Shown here in pieces: positions 23,816 through 31,193 of a DNA stretch of 31,273 bases; the first letter of the stretch is position 1, and each line of letters begins with the position of its first letter. The position numbers were made by a program, and so were the translations under genes. A model generated the notes under the pieces. It ran no database searches. It was not told the DNA's origin and saw only the letters and a program-made list of their open reading frames with translations. Location of the stretch: the NCBI GenBank assembly GCA_030151865.1, contig JASLCK010000262.1:1-31273 (forward strand), read 5' to 3'. This stretch comes from Rhodospirillaceae bacterium. GTDB taxonomy: Bacteria > Pseudomonadota > Alphaproteobacteria > Rhodospirillales > Magnetospirillaceae.

Positions 23816-24409
23816 ATGATTTACGACCGCATTACCCGCATCCTGCACGGGCTTTTGGCCCTGGGCATCCTGTCTCAGTTGTTGACCAGCCTGATCATGG
23901 TCACCCCCAAACCGGGCCGCTCGCCCAATGAGTTTTTTGAAATCCACGAAACTATCGGAACGGTCTTGCTGGGGGTTTTGGTCTTGCATTGGCTGTGGAT
24001 GCTAACCAGCGTCTATAAGGGCGATCCCGGTCAGTTGTTCCCCTGGTTCAAGGCGGAACGCCGCAAGGCCCTGATCCGTGACGTGCAAGACAGCATCGCC
24101 GATCTGTTGCGCCTGCGCCTGCCCCATGCCGATGAACCGCGCCCGTTGCCTGCGGCGATCCAAGGGCTGGGTCTTTTGTGCGCGACCTTGCTGGCCACCA
24201 CTGGGGTAATCTGGTCCCTGGGCGCCGCCCCCGATGGGGCCACCGGCCCGGTCATCCACACCATCAAGGAAGTGCATGAAAGCCTGGGTTCGCCCATGTG
24301 GGCTTATCTGATCGTCCATGCGGGCATGGGCATCGCCCACCAGTTGGCAGGCGCCCCGATTGTCAGCCGGATGTTTTTGTTCTGGCGCGATCCGACTACC
24401 AACCGCTAA
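23816..24409 (+). CDS. Cytochrome b561 family protein
   Basis: Four-helix membrane protein of 197 residues; the ATG at 23816 has AGGGA upstream. Candidate heme-binding histidines lie in the helices: His11, His44, His58, His148, His154, His168 and His175, fitting the bacterial b561/Ni,Fe-hydrogenase cytochrome-b type. Such proteins pass electrons between quinol and a periplasmic or membrane partner. No partner gene (hydrogenase, YceI or catalase-type) is adjacent, so the role is unassigned. It starts divergent from HU and ends at a hairpin at 24425-24459. Confidence 0.88.
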   Translation: MIYDRITRILHGLLALGILSQLLTSLIMVTPKPGRSPNEFFEIHETIGTVLLGVLVLHWLWMLTSVYKGDPGQLFPWFKAERRKALIRDVQDSIADLLRLRLPHADEPRPLPAAIQGLGLLCATLLATTGVIWSLGAAPDGATGPVIHTIKEVHESLGSPMWAYLIVHAGMGIAHQLAGAPIVSRMFLFWRDPTTNR

Positions 24410-24424
24410 CCACACCCCCTGCAA

Positions 24425-24459
24425 CTTTCCCCGGTGCGAAAGGTTAGCGCCGGGGAAAG
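24425..24459 (+). terminator. Hairpin terminator after the cytochrome b561 gene
   Basis: CTTTCCCCGGTGC (24425-24437) and GCGCCGGGGAAAG (24447-24459) form a 13-bp stem with one G-U pair and a 9-base loop. It is followed by CTGTTTTCC, a modest T-tail. Confidence 0.75.
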
Positions 24460-24531
24460 CTGTTTTCCTGCCAGATCGGGAATGGTATCCAAGACGGCAA
24501 GGGAAGCCTTGAGATCAAGGGCGTGAAGCAT

Positions 24532-25272
24532 ATGGCGGAAAAGAAGGGGCTGTGGTCCAGCCTGCGGTCGGTATTCGGGGGCAAGGATGAAGCCCCGTCC
24601 TTTACCGTAGCCCATAAGACCGACGAAGATCATTGGGTGGAAATCAGCCTGGACCAGATGCTGGCCAGTGATCCGGATACCCCTGTGCATGTGGTGACGC
24701 TGCAACAATACCGCGACGCCCTGGCCGACCATTGGACCAAGCTGGAACCCAAGGTGATGATGCTGGCGGAATCGATCCTGCGCCGCGTCACCCGTCACGG
24801 CGGGGTTCTATCGCAAAAGGACGTCAACTTCCTGATCGTCTTTAAACCGTCGTTTCAGGACGGCGGGACCAAACAAGTCGCCGACGCCGCCATCGAACTC
24901 GGGCAACGGCTGGTCGGGGCGAAATTCAGCCTGTCCCAAGGGAGTGGCCCCTCGGTCGCCTGCGCCGTGGCACGGGCCGCCGACATTCTGGGCGCCAGTG
25001 GGGCGGTCGATCTTGGCAAACTGCGCCAGATTGCCAACGCCGCCGAAGCTGTCATTCTGCCCGGCCAATCGCCGCAGATGCAGACCATCGCCACCCCCGG
25101 CCATAAACCGATCCAGGTTGCCAACGTCGAAACCCTGCCGCCGGAAACACCCGCCGACTGGGAAGCCATGCGTCACAAAAGCAAGCCCCAGGCGGACATC
25201 AAGATGGTGACCATCGAGCCGCCGCGCAAAAAACGCCCCGAGCCCGAATGGGTTCCGATGAAGCGGGATTAA
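24532..25272 (+). CDS. Conserved-looking hypothetical protein, possibly a degenerate cyclase-like fold
   Basis: I do not recognise this 246-residue soluble protein. The ATG at 24532 is set by AAGGG ten bases ahead; an in-frame GTG at 24523 sits too close to it. A central part (about 60-160; MLAESILRRVTRHGGVLSQ then VNFLIVFKPSF then AADAAIELGQRL-like helices) recalls the alternation of a nucleotide-cyclase or GGDEF fold, but no catalytic GGDEF-type motif is present. The C-terminal 40 residues are proline- and lysine-rich (PPRKKRPEPEWVP), probably disordered. Neighbours are unrelated. The cyclase-like resemblance is an impression only. Confidence 0.72.
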   Translation: MAEKKGLWSSLRSVFGGKDEAPSFTVAHKTDEDHWVEISLDQMLASDPDTPVHVVTLQQYRDALADHWTKLEPKVMMLAESILRRVTRHGGVLSQKDVNFLIVFKPSFQDGGTKQVADAAIELGQRLVGAKFSLSQGSGPSVACAVARAADILGASGAVDLGKLRQIANAAEAVILPGQSPQMQTIATPGHKPIQVANVETLPPETPADWEAMRHKSKPQADIKMVTIEPPRKKRPEPEWVPMKRD

Positions 25273-25306
25273 AAAAACGCCCCCGATACGGTGGGACTAT
25301 CCAAAA

Positions 25307-25339
25307 GGAATATTCCCGCCGGTCGGCTCGTGCTATGAC
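25307..25339 (+). promoter_or_regulatory. Possible promoter with a 10-bp palindrome before the desaturase gene
   Basis: GGAATATTCC (25307-25316) is a perfect palindrome. TATGAC (25334-25339), preceded by TGC as an extended -10 form, lies 17 bases further on. The matching -35 is poor. The 100-base gap holds no hairpin terminator. Confidence 0.25.
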
Positions 25340-25372
25340 GTTCCCGAAGATTTGTCAGGAGCCGAACTTAGA

Positions 25373-26398
25373 ATGTCCGAACACGAAAACGACGCTTGTG
25401 CGATCGACGTCAAGGAATGGAACCGCATGCTGCGGCCTTATTCCACTCCCGACGCCAAGCACAGCGTGTTGCAGCTGATCACCACCGTCGGCCTGTTGCT
25501 GGCCAGCTTTGCCGCCATGCTGGCTGCCGAAGCCTGGGTGGGATACTGGGCTGCCCTGGTCTTTGCTATTCCGGCTGGCCTGTTCGTGGTGCGCACCTTC
25601 ATCATTCAGCATGATTGCGGACATTACTCGTTCTTTCGCACCCGCCGCGCCTGCGACACCGTTGGCCGCATTCTGGGTGTCCTGACCCTGACCCCCTATT
25701 ACTGGTGGAAGCGTGATCACGACTGGCACCATGCCACGTCGGGCGATCTGACACGGCGCGGCTATGGCGACATCGACACCCTGACCGTGCGCGAATACCG
25801 CGCCCTGCCGGGCTGGAAGCGCGCCATGTACCGCGCCTATCGTCATCCGCTGGTGCTGTTCGGTCTGGGGCCGCTCTGGCAGTTTCTGGTCCGCCATCGT
25901 CTGCCCCTGCATGTGCGTGGTGCTGACCGCAAAGCGATTACCAGCATCCTGACCACCAACGTCGCCCTGGCGGCGTTCCTGGTGATCTGTGGTCTGGCCT
26001 TGGGCTTTGGCCGGTTCTTCTCGCTGTGGCTGCCCATCATGGCGGTGGCCGGGGCTTGCGGCGTCTGGATGTTCTTTGTCCAGCACCAGTTTGAACGCAC
26101 CTATTGGGCTGGATCCAAGGATTGGTCCTTCGTTACGGCCGCCCTGAAGGGCTGTTCCTATTACAAGCTGCCCGCCGCGCTGGAATGGCTGACCGGGTGG
26201 ATCGGCTATCACCACATCCATCATCTGGCCAGCAAGGTGCCGAATTACCGGCTGAAGGATTGCTTTGCCAACATCGCCGCCCTGCGCGATGCCCAGACCG
26301 TGACCTTCCGCCAAAGTCTGGCCTGTTCCCGTCTGGCCCTGTGGTGCGAAGAACAGCAGCGCCTGCTGTCCTTCAAGGACGCCCGCCACGCCGCCTGA
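25373..26398 (+). CDS. Fatty acid desaturase, membrane di-iron type
   Basis: Membrane desaturase of 341 residues from the ATG at 25373, with AGGA 12 bases upstream. Three histidine boxes bind the di-iron centre: HDCGH (80-84), HDWHH (116-120) and HHIHH (280-284). An extra His238 in VQHQFE is also typical. Hydrophobic stretches flank the boxes (about 35-78 and 190-235). It would introduce a double bond in acyl chains (delta-position unknown), affecting membrane fluidity. A related carotenoid or alkane hydroxylase-type role cannot be excluded, but the spacing of the boxes fits desaturases. It is likely its own unit, since a terminator follows. Confidence 0.92.
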   Translation: MSEHENDACAIDVKEWNRMLRPYSTPDAKHSVLQLITTVGLLLASFAAMLAAEAWVGYWAALVFAIPAGLFVVRTFIIQHDCGHYSFFRTRRACDTVGRILGVLTLTPYYWWKRDHDWHHATSGDLTRRGYGDIDTLTVREYRALPGWKRAMYRAYRHPLVLFGLGPLWQFLVRHRLPLHVRGADRKAITSILTTNVALAAFLVICGLALGFGRFFSLWLPIMAVAGACGVWMFFVQHQFERTYWAGSKDWSFVTAALKGCSYYKLPAALEWLTGWIGYHHIHHLASKVPNYRLKDCFANIAALRDAQTVTFRQSLACSRLALWCEEQQRLLSFKDARHAA

Positions 26399-26417
26399 CA
26401 TCCGGATCACACAGAAA

Positions 26418-26455
26418 AAAGCCCCCCTTCCAGCCGATGCCGGAAGGGGGGCTTT
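26418..26455. terminator. Terminator between the desaturase and gph genes
   Basis: Perfect 14-bp stem AAAGCCCCCCTTCC (26418-26431) and GGAAGGGGGGCTTT (26442-26455), with a 10-base loop and GTCTTTT after it on the plus strand. The A-run before it serves the convergent gph gene. Confidence 0.93.
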
Positions 26456-26468
26456 GTCTTTTAGTTCC

Positions 26469-27146
26469 TTAAAGCCACGGAGCCGCAGCCTTGGGCAGAT
26501 CGGCAAAATTGTCGATCAGGACATCGGCTCCCAGATTGCGCGGTTCGATCCGGCCATAACCGAACGACACCGCCACCACCGGAATGCCAACGCCGCGTGC
26601 TGCCAAAACATCGTTGATGCTGTCGCCCACCATCACGGCCCGCAGTTCCTCACCGGCGCGATAAGCCCCCATGGCTTCCAGCGCGGCGCGCAGATGTCCG
26701 GCGTCGGGCTTCTTGGCGGGCACCGCGTCGCCGCCGATCACCGCTTCGAACAAGCCGGTCATGCCCAAGCCTTCAATCACTTCATCCGACAGGGCTTGCG
26801 GTTTGTTGGTACACACCGCCAAGCGGTGCCCAGCCTGCTTCAGGCGATGCAGGGTTTCCATGACGCCGGGATAAGGCTTGGTGTCATGGGCGGCATTGCC
26901 GCGATAACAATCGATATACTGGCGCACCAGATCGGCCAATGGCTGGTCAGGGATGCCGCCCGATGCTTCCAGCCCACGGCGGACCAGTTCCTTGGCGCCA
27001 TCGCCGACCCAACCCTTAACATCTTCCAAGGTGACGTCAGGGCGGCCAAGGCGGGCCAAAAATGCGTTCATCGCCCGCAGCATATCGGGCAAACTGTCGA
27101 CCAACGTGCCGTCCAGGTCGAAAACAATGGCGGCGGGCTTGTTCAC
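26469..27146 (-). CDS. gph: Phosphoglycolate phosphatase (HAD superfamily)
   Basis: HAD-type phosphatase of 225 residues that recycles 2-phosphoglycolate. I chose the GTG at 27146 because AAGAAGGA lies eight bases ahead and it gives the usual N-terminus; the frame is open to an ATG at 27191. Motif I is FDLDGTLVDS with nucleophile Asp10 and acid Asp12, motif II CTNKPQ, motif III the lysine in PAKKPDAGHL, motif IV VGDSINDVLAA. The cap domain is between motifs I and II. Other short-chain phosphatases in this group (for example pyrophosphatase PpaX) are alternatives. It converges on the desaturase gene. Confidence 0.88.
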   Translation of the reverse strand: MNKPAAIVFDLDGTLVDSLPDMLRAMNAFLARLGRPDVTLEDVKGWVGDGAKELVRRGLEASGGIPDQPLADLVRQYIDCYRGNAAHDTKPYPGVMETLHRLKQAGHRLAVCTNKPQALSDEVIEGLGMTGLFEAVIGGDAVPAKKPDAGHLRAALEAMGAYRAGEELRAVMVGDSINDVLAARGVGIPVVAVSFGYGRIEPRNLGADVLIDNFADLPKAAAPWL

Positions 27147-27263
27147 TTGCGTGATCCTTCTTGTCTGGTTCGCAAAGGGTCTGTTAATCACTATGCTATA
27201 TCGTGACAGGCCAGTCTTGGCGGATAAATATCGCCAAACGCTCCTTTAAGGATGGATCAGGCA
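27147..27263. promoter_or_regulatory. gph/fliN divergent gap with an imperfect inverted repeat
   Basis: TTGGCGGATA (27217-27226) faces TATCGCCAA (27229-27237), a 9-bp match with one bulged G, just before fliN. It may be a regulator site or an mRNA hairpin. No promoter pair could be assigned with confidence. Confidence 0.3.
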
Positions 27264-27557
27264 ATGGCAGACAACGACAATCCGATGGCCGACATGCTGG
27301 GCGCGAGCGGCCTTGGCAAGGAAGCGGCCTATGACATCCAGGTGGAACTGTCGGCGGTGTTGGGCCATGCCAATGTGCAGGTCAAGCAATTGCTGAAGCT
27401 GGGCCGTGGCGCCGTGGTGGAGTTGGACCGCAAGATCAACGAACCCATCGACCTTTACGTCAACAAGCTGCTGGTCGGCCGTGGCGAAGTCGTGGTGGTC
27501 GATGACCGTTTGGGCGTGACCGTCACCGACATGCTGAAGGGCCAGCGGGGCGGCTGA
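27264..27557 (+). CDS. fliN: Flagellar motor switch protein FliN
   Basis: SpoA-domain protein of 97 residues; the ATG at 27264 is preceded by AAGGA. The core is typical FliN: VELSAVLGHANVQVKQLLKLGRGAVVELDR, then EPIDLYVNKLLVGRGEVVVVDDRLGVTVTDML. FliN forms the C-ring with FliM and FliG and sets rotation sense through CheY. The short polar N-terminus is the expected variable part. No other flagellar gene is in view, so it stands alone here, unlike the usual fliM-fliN-fliO order. Confidence 0.93.
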   Translation: MADNDNPMADMLGASGLGKEAAYDIQVELSAVLGHANVQVKQLLKLGRGAVVELDRKINEPIDLYVNKLLVGRGEVVVVDDRLGVTVTDMLKGQRGG

Positions 27558-27658
27558 TCCGCCCCCTCTCTTCTGCACCAAAGCCCTTATCCAAAGGCAA
27601 GGTTTACCGTTCCCGCCACAGGCAGACTGGCATGGGATTAAAAACGGGAACCCCCGCC

Positions 27659-28267
27659 ATGAGTTTGCCCCCTTTTTTTGAACAAGCCCCCACCATCACC
27701 GTCTTTGACCCGCTATCGCGCTTTCTTGGCGCGGGCGACGGGACCTTAAGCTATGGCTATCAGGATGCAGTGAAACTGGCCGGTCACTCCTGCCCCACGG
27801 TGGCCGGAACCTGGCTGATGATCCGCGCCGCCTTAAAGGCCCTGTGGCCCGACAGCGTGCCGGTACGCGGGTCCATTCGCGTCTATTTCCCCGAACAGGA
27901 CACCGCGGGCACCACCGGTGTACAGGCGGCGATTGCCGCCCTGGTGACCGGCGCCAGGGGCGATGACGGCTTTAAGGGACTGGCCGGACATTTCGACCGC
28001 CGCAGCCTTTTGTTTTTCGACACCCCCCTAAACAATGGTATCGGCTTTCAGCGCCAAGACAACGGGATGCGGGTACAGACCAGTTTCAATAGTGGCGTGG
28101 TCCCCGCCGAACCGGAAATGCGCCGTCTTTTGCAGAAATGGGCCGATGGTCTAGCCAATAGCGACGAGATCGTTGAGTTCGGAAATTTATGGCAAAATCG
28201 CGTCAAACGCATTCTGCTGGATCACGCCGACGACCCGATGCTGGTCAGGGTGACAGACTGGGCCTGA
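27659..28267 (+). CDS. Hypothetical protein with a GHSCP motif (FmdE-like)
   Basis: Soluble protein of 202 residues from the ATG at 27659 with GGGAA eight bases ahead; an ATG at 27632 is less likely. The segment DAVKLAGHSCPTVAGTWLMIRAAL (residues 36-59) resembles the FmdE family, in which a His and Cys (here His43 and Cys46) bind a metal. FmdE proteins accompany molybdenum/tungsten formylmethanofuran dehydrogenases, but this organism shows no such genes in the window, so a different enzyme is likely. The C-terminal part (about 150-202) has no recognisable motif. It is flanked by fliN and the acyl-CoA ligase gene, and gives no functional lead. Confidence 0.65.
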   Translation: MSLPPFFEQAPTITVFDPLSRFLGAGDGTLSYGYQDAVKLAGHSCPTVAGTWLMIRAALKALWPDSVPVRGSIRVYFPEQDTAGTTGVQAAIAALVTGARGDDGFKGLAGHFDRRSLLFFDTPLNNGIGFQRQDNGMRVQTSFNSGVVPAEPEMRRLLQKWADGLANSDEIVEFGNLWQNRVKRILLDHADDPMLVRVTDWA

Positions 28268-28316
28268 CGGACGCTACCCAAGCGATCATCAAACCGGAGG
28301 AGTTTCATCCGCCAGC

Positions 28317-28345
28317 TTGTTGCGGCGCAACACTGCTGCTATCCT
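28317..28345 (+). promoter_or_regulatory. Predicted promoter with an overlapping operator-like palindrome
   Basis: TTGTTG (28317-28322) and TATCCT (28340-28345) are 17 bases apart. The perfect palindrome TGTTGCGGCGCAACA (28318-28332) overlaps the -35. It lies about 80 bases before the start codon and fits repressor control. The regulator is not in the window. Confidence 0.5.
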
Positions 28346-28423
28346 TTCGATTAAATCGGGCCTGGCCTGTCGCGGGGGCGATACAGGGGGGATGTGCCCG
28401 GCAGTAGTCGAGACGAGGCCAAG
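28346..28423 (+). promoter_or_regulatory. 5' leader of the acyl-CoA synthetase/acetyltransferase gene
   Basis: The untranslated leader contains CGATT-A-AATCG (28348-28358), and an imperfect stem with CCTGT and ACAGG arms and CGC/GCG within, around 28366-28390. These are weak; nothing points to a known riboswitch. GAGG near 28414 is the ribosome-binding sequence for the ATG at 28424. Confidence 0.2.
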
Positions 28424-31111
28424 ATGAGTGTCCGCAACCTGAACAGCCTGTTCCGCCCGAAATCCGTGGCCGTGATCGGCGCAGCCGAACGCGACAATTC
28501 GGTCGGCAGCATCGTCATGCGCAACCTGCTGCAGGGCGGCTTTTCCGGGCCGATCATGCCGGTCAACCCCAAGCTTCAGGCCGTGGCCGGGGTGCTGGCC
28601 TATAAGGATGTGGACAGTCTGCCGGTAGCCCCCGATCTGGGGGTGATCTGCACCGCGCCCAACACCATCGTCGAGACCGTGCGCAAGCTGGGCGAACGGG
28701 GCACCCGCGGCGTCATCGTCCTGACTGCCGGTCTGTCCATCACCGAAAGCAAGGACGGCAAGTCCCTGCAAGACGAAATGATCGAGGTGGCGCGCCATTA
28801 CGGCATGCGTATCCTCGGTCCCAACTGTCTGGGGCTGATGGTGCCCGGCATTGGGCTGAACGCCAGCTTTTCCCATCAGGCTCCGCTGGCGGGCAAGGTG
28901 GCGTTCGTGTCCCAGTCAGGGGCGCTGTGCAACGCCGTGCTCGACTGGGCGCGCCCCAAGGGGATCGGCTTTTCCCACTTCATCTCGCTGGGCGATTCCG
29001 CCGACGTCGATTTCGGCGATGTCCTCGACTTTCTGGGCTCGGACCCCAACACCCGCGCCATTCTGCTTTATATCGAATCGATCCATCAGCGCCGCAATTT
29101 CATGTCGGCGGCCCGTGCGGCAGCGCGCAACAAGCCTGTCCTGGCCATCAAGGCGGGCCGTGTCGCTGAAAGCGCCCGCGCAGCGGCGTCCCATACCGGG
29201 GCGCTGGCTGGGGCCGATGCTGTTTACGACGCCGCCATGCGTCGTTCCGGCATGCTGCGGGTCTATGACCTGGAAGAAATGTTCGCCGCCGTGGAAACCC
29301 TGGCGCGCGCCCGGCCGACCCGCGCCAGCAAACTGGCGATGGTCACCAATGGCGGCGGCATCGGCGTCATGGCCGTCGATGAACTGATCGAACTGGGCGG
29401 CAAGCTGTCGGATCTGTCGGAAGACACCTTGGGCAAACTGGGCAAGGCCCTGCCCAAGGGCTGGTCGCACGGCAACCCCATCGACATCGTCGGCGATGCC
29501 AACGGCGATCGCTATGTGAAGACGCTAGACATTCTGTTCGATGCCGAGGAAGTGGATTCCATCCTGGTCATGCATGCGCCGACGGCGCTGACCTCCTCGA
29601 CCGAGATTGCCGAAGCGGTGATCAAGACCGTCAAGTCGCACCGCGCCAACGTCATGACCTGTTGGGTCGGCCAGGAACAGGTGGCCCCCGCCCGGCGTAT
29701 GCTGCGTGAAGCCAGCATCCCCACTTATGAGACCCCCGCCGCCAGCGTGCGCGCCTTTATGCATTTGCTGAATTATCGCAAAAATCAGGAAATGCTGATG
29801 GAAACCCCGGCCTCGGCGCTGGCGGATTTCACCCCGGCGACCGCAACCGCCCGATTGATGGTGGAAAAGGCCCTGGCGTCAGGCAACGAGATGATGAGCG
29901 AGCCGGAAGCCAAAGCGGTTCTGGCGGCCTATGGCATTCCCACCGTTGAAACCCAGATCGCCCGCACGCCTGCCGAGGCCAGCCGGATCGCCAGCCAGAT
30001 GGAAGATCTGGTGGCCTTGAAAATCCTGTCACCCGACATTGCCCACAAATCCGACGTAGGCGGCGTCATGCTGAACCTGCAAGGTGGGTTCGAGGTGGAA
30101 AAAGCCGCCAATCTGATGCTGGAAACGGTGAAGTCGAAATTCCCCGAAGCCCGCATCGAAGGCTTTACCGTGCAGCGCATGGCCCGGCCCAGCGGCGCCC
30201 AGGAAATCATTATCGGCGTCACCACCGATCCGATTTTCGGCCCCGTCATCATGTTCGGCCAGGGCGGTGTCGCGGTGGAGGTCATCAACGATTCCGCCAT
30301 CGCCCTGCCCCCTCTGAATATGAGCCTGGCCCGTGAACTGATCCAGCGCACCCGCGTTTCCAAGCTGTTGCAGGGCTATCGCGACCGTCCGCCCGCCAAC
30401 ATCGACGCCATCTGTCAGTCGTTGATGAAGATTTCCCAGTTGATCATCGACATCCCGGAAATTCTGGAACTGGACATCAACCCGCTGTTCGCCGATGCCG
30501 ACGGCGTGCTGGCAGTGGATGCCGGGATCAAACTGTCCAAGGCGTCGTTCAACAGTGATCGTCTGGCGATCCGTCCCTATCCAAAGGACCTTGAGGAAAT
30601 CATGGACCTGAACAACGGACGGCGCGCCCTGGTGCGTCCGATCCGCCCGGAGGACGAACCCAACCACCACGTCTTCGTGTCCAAGCTGACGCCCGAAGAC
30701 ATTCGCTTCCGCTTCTTCGGTCTGGTGGGCGAACTGCCCCATTCGGAAATGGCCCGCCTGACCCAGATCGACTATGACCGCGAAATGGCCTTTATCGCCG
30801 TCTGCGCCGACAAGGGAGTGGAAGAAACCTTGGGCGTGGTCCGCACCGTCAGCGATCCCGACAACGAAACCGCCGAATTCGCGGTCGTCGTGCTGTCCAA
30901 CCTGAAAGGGTCGGGTCTGGGCCGCAAGCTGATGATGAAGATGATCAACTATTGCCGCAGCCGCGGTACTGCCAAGATTGTCGGCCAGGTCCTGACCGAC
31001 AACACCCGTATGCTGAAATTCGTCGAAAGCCTGGGCTTCAAGCGCATCAAATATGTGGAAGGCGACATCGTCGAAGTCGCCTTGGATCTGCGCGCGCCAC
31101 AGGTGGGATAA
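28424..31111 (+). CDS. ADP-forming-type acyl-CoA synthetase fused to a GNAT acetyltransferase
   Basis: Bifunctional protein of 895 residues, a layout seen in PatZ/YfiQ-type protein acetyltransferases. Parts: CoA-binding domain (about 1-130, RPKSVAVIGAA), ligase domains with LGPNCLG (131-137), and His257 in SHTGALAG, which matches the phosphorylated His of ADP-forming acetate-CoA ligases. The beta-type ATP-grasp part (about 485-710) has HKSDVGGV (541-548). The C-terminal GNAT domain (about 730-890) has the acetyl-CoA loop LKGSGLGRKLM. The retained His257 suggests the ligase part may be active. Likely roles are lysine acetylation or CoA-ester formation. An in-frame GTG at 28394 is a weaker start. 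It stands alone behind its own promoter. Confidence 0.92.
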   Translation: MSVRNLNSLFRPKSVAVIGAAERDNSVGSIVMRNLLQGGFSGPIMPVNPKLQAVAGVLAYKDVDSLPVAPDLGVICTAPNTIVETVRKLGERGTRGVIVLTAGLSITESKDGKSLQDEMIEVARHYGMRILGPNCLGLMVPGIGLNASFSHQAPLAGKVAFVSQSGALCNAVLDWARPKGIGFSHFISLGDSADVDFGDVLDFLGSDPNTRAILLYIESIHQRRNFMSAARAAARNKPVLAIKAGRVAESARAAASHTGALAGADAVYDAAMRRSGMLRVYDLEEMFAAVETLARARPTRASKLAMVTNGGGIGVMAVDELIELGGKLSDLSEDTLGKLGKALPKGWSHGNPIDIVGDANGDRYVKTLDILFDAEEVDSILVMHAPTALTSSTEIAEAVIKTVKSHRANVMTCWVGQEQVAPARRMLREASIPTYETPAASVRAFMHLLNYRKNQEMLMETPASALADFTPATATARLMVEKALASGNEMMSEPEAKAVLAAYGIPTVETQIARTPAEASRIASQMEDLVALKILSPDIAHKSDVGGVMLNLQGGFEVEKAANLMLETVKSKFPEARIEGFTVQRMARPSGAQEIIIGVTTDPIFGPVIMFGQGGVAVEVINDSAIALPPLNMSLARELIQRTRVSKLLQGYRDRPPANIDAICQSLMKISQLIIDIPEILELDINPLFADADGVLAVDAGIKLSKASFNSDRLAIRPYPKDLEEIMDLNNGRRALVRPIRPEDEPNHHVFVSKLTPEDIRFRFFGLVGELPHSEMARLTQIDYDREMAFIAVCADKGVEETLGVVRTVSDPDNETAEFAVVVLSNLKGSGLGRKLMMKMINYCRSRGTAKIVGQVLTDNTRMLKFVESLGFKRIKYVEGDIVEVALDLRAPQVG

Positions 31112-31193
31112 AGAGTGTCGGGCTGGTGTATAGGACCAACCCCTTTTACAGGGTAAACAACCCCCACAACAAAAACCCCAAGCCCCGCTGATT
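31112..31193. other. Short convergent gap at the right end
   Basis: This gap separates the acyl-CoA synthetase gene and a minus-strand gene fragment. It is C- and A-rich. CCCT-TTTAC-AGGG is the only hairpin, too weak to call a terminator. The minus-strand frame continues beyond a TAA; see the histidine kinase fragment. Confidence 0.4.

Noticed and set aside
25355..26506. Minus-strand frame of about 380 codons opposite the desaturase
   Set aside because: The plus strand has all three His boxes; the minus frame is Q/G/R-rich and crosses the terminator.
28346..28423. Riboswitch in the leader of the acyl-CoA synthetase gene
   Set aside because: The stems are short and interrupted and no known class fits; recorded only as a weak leader feature.
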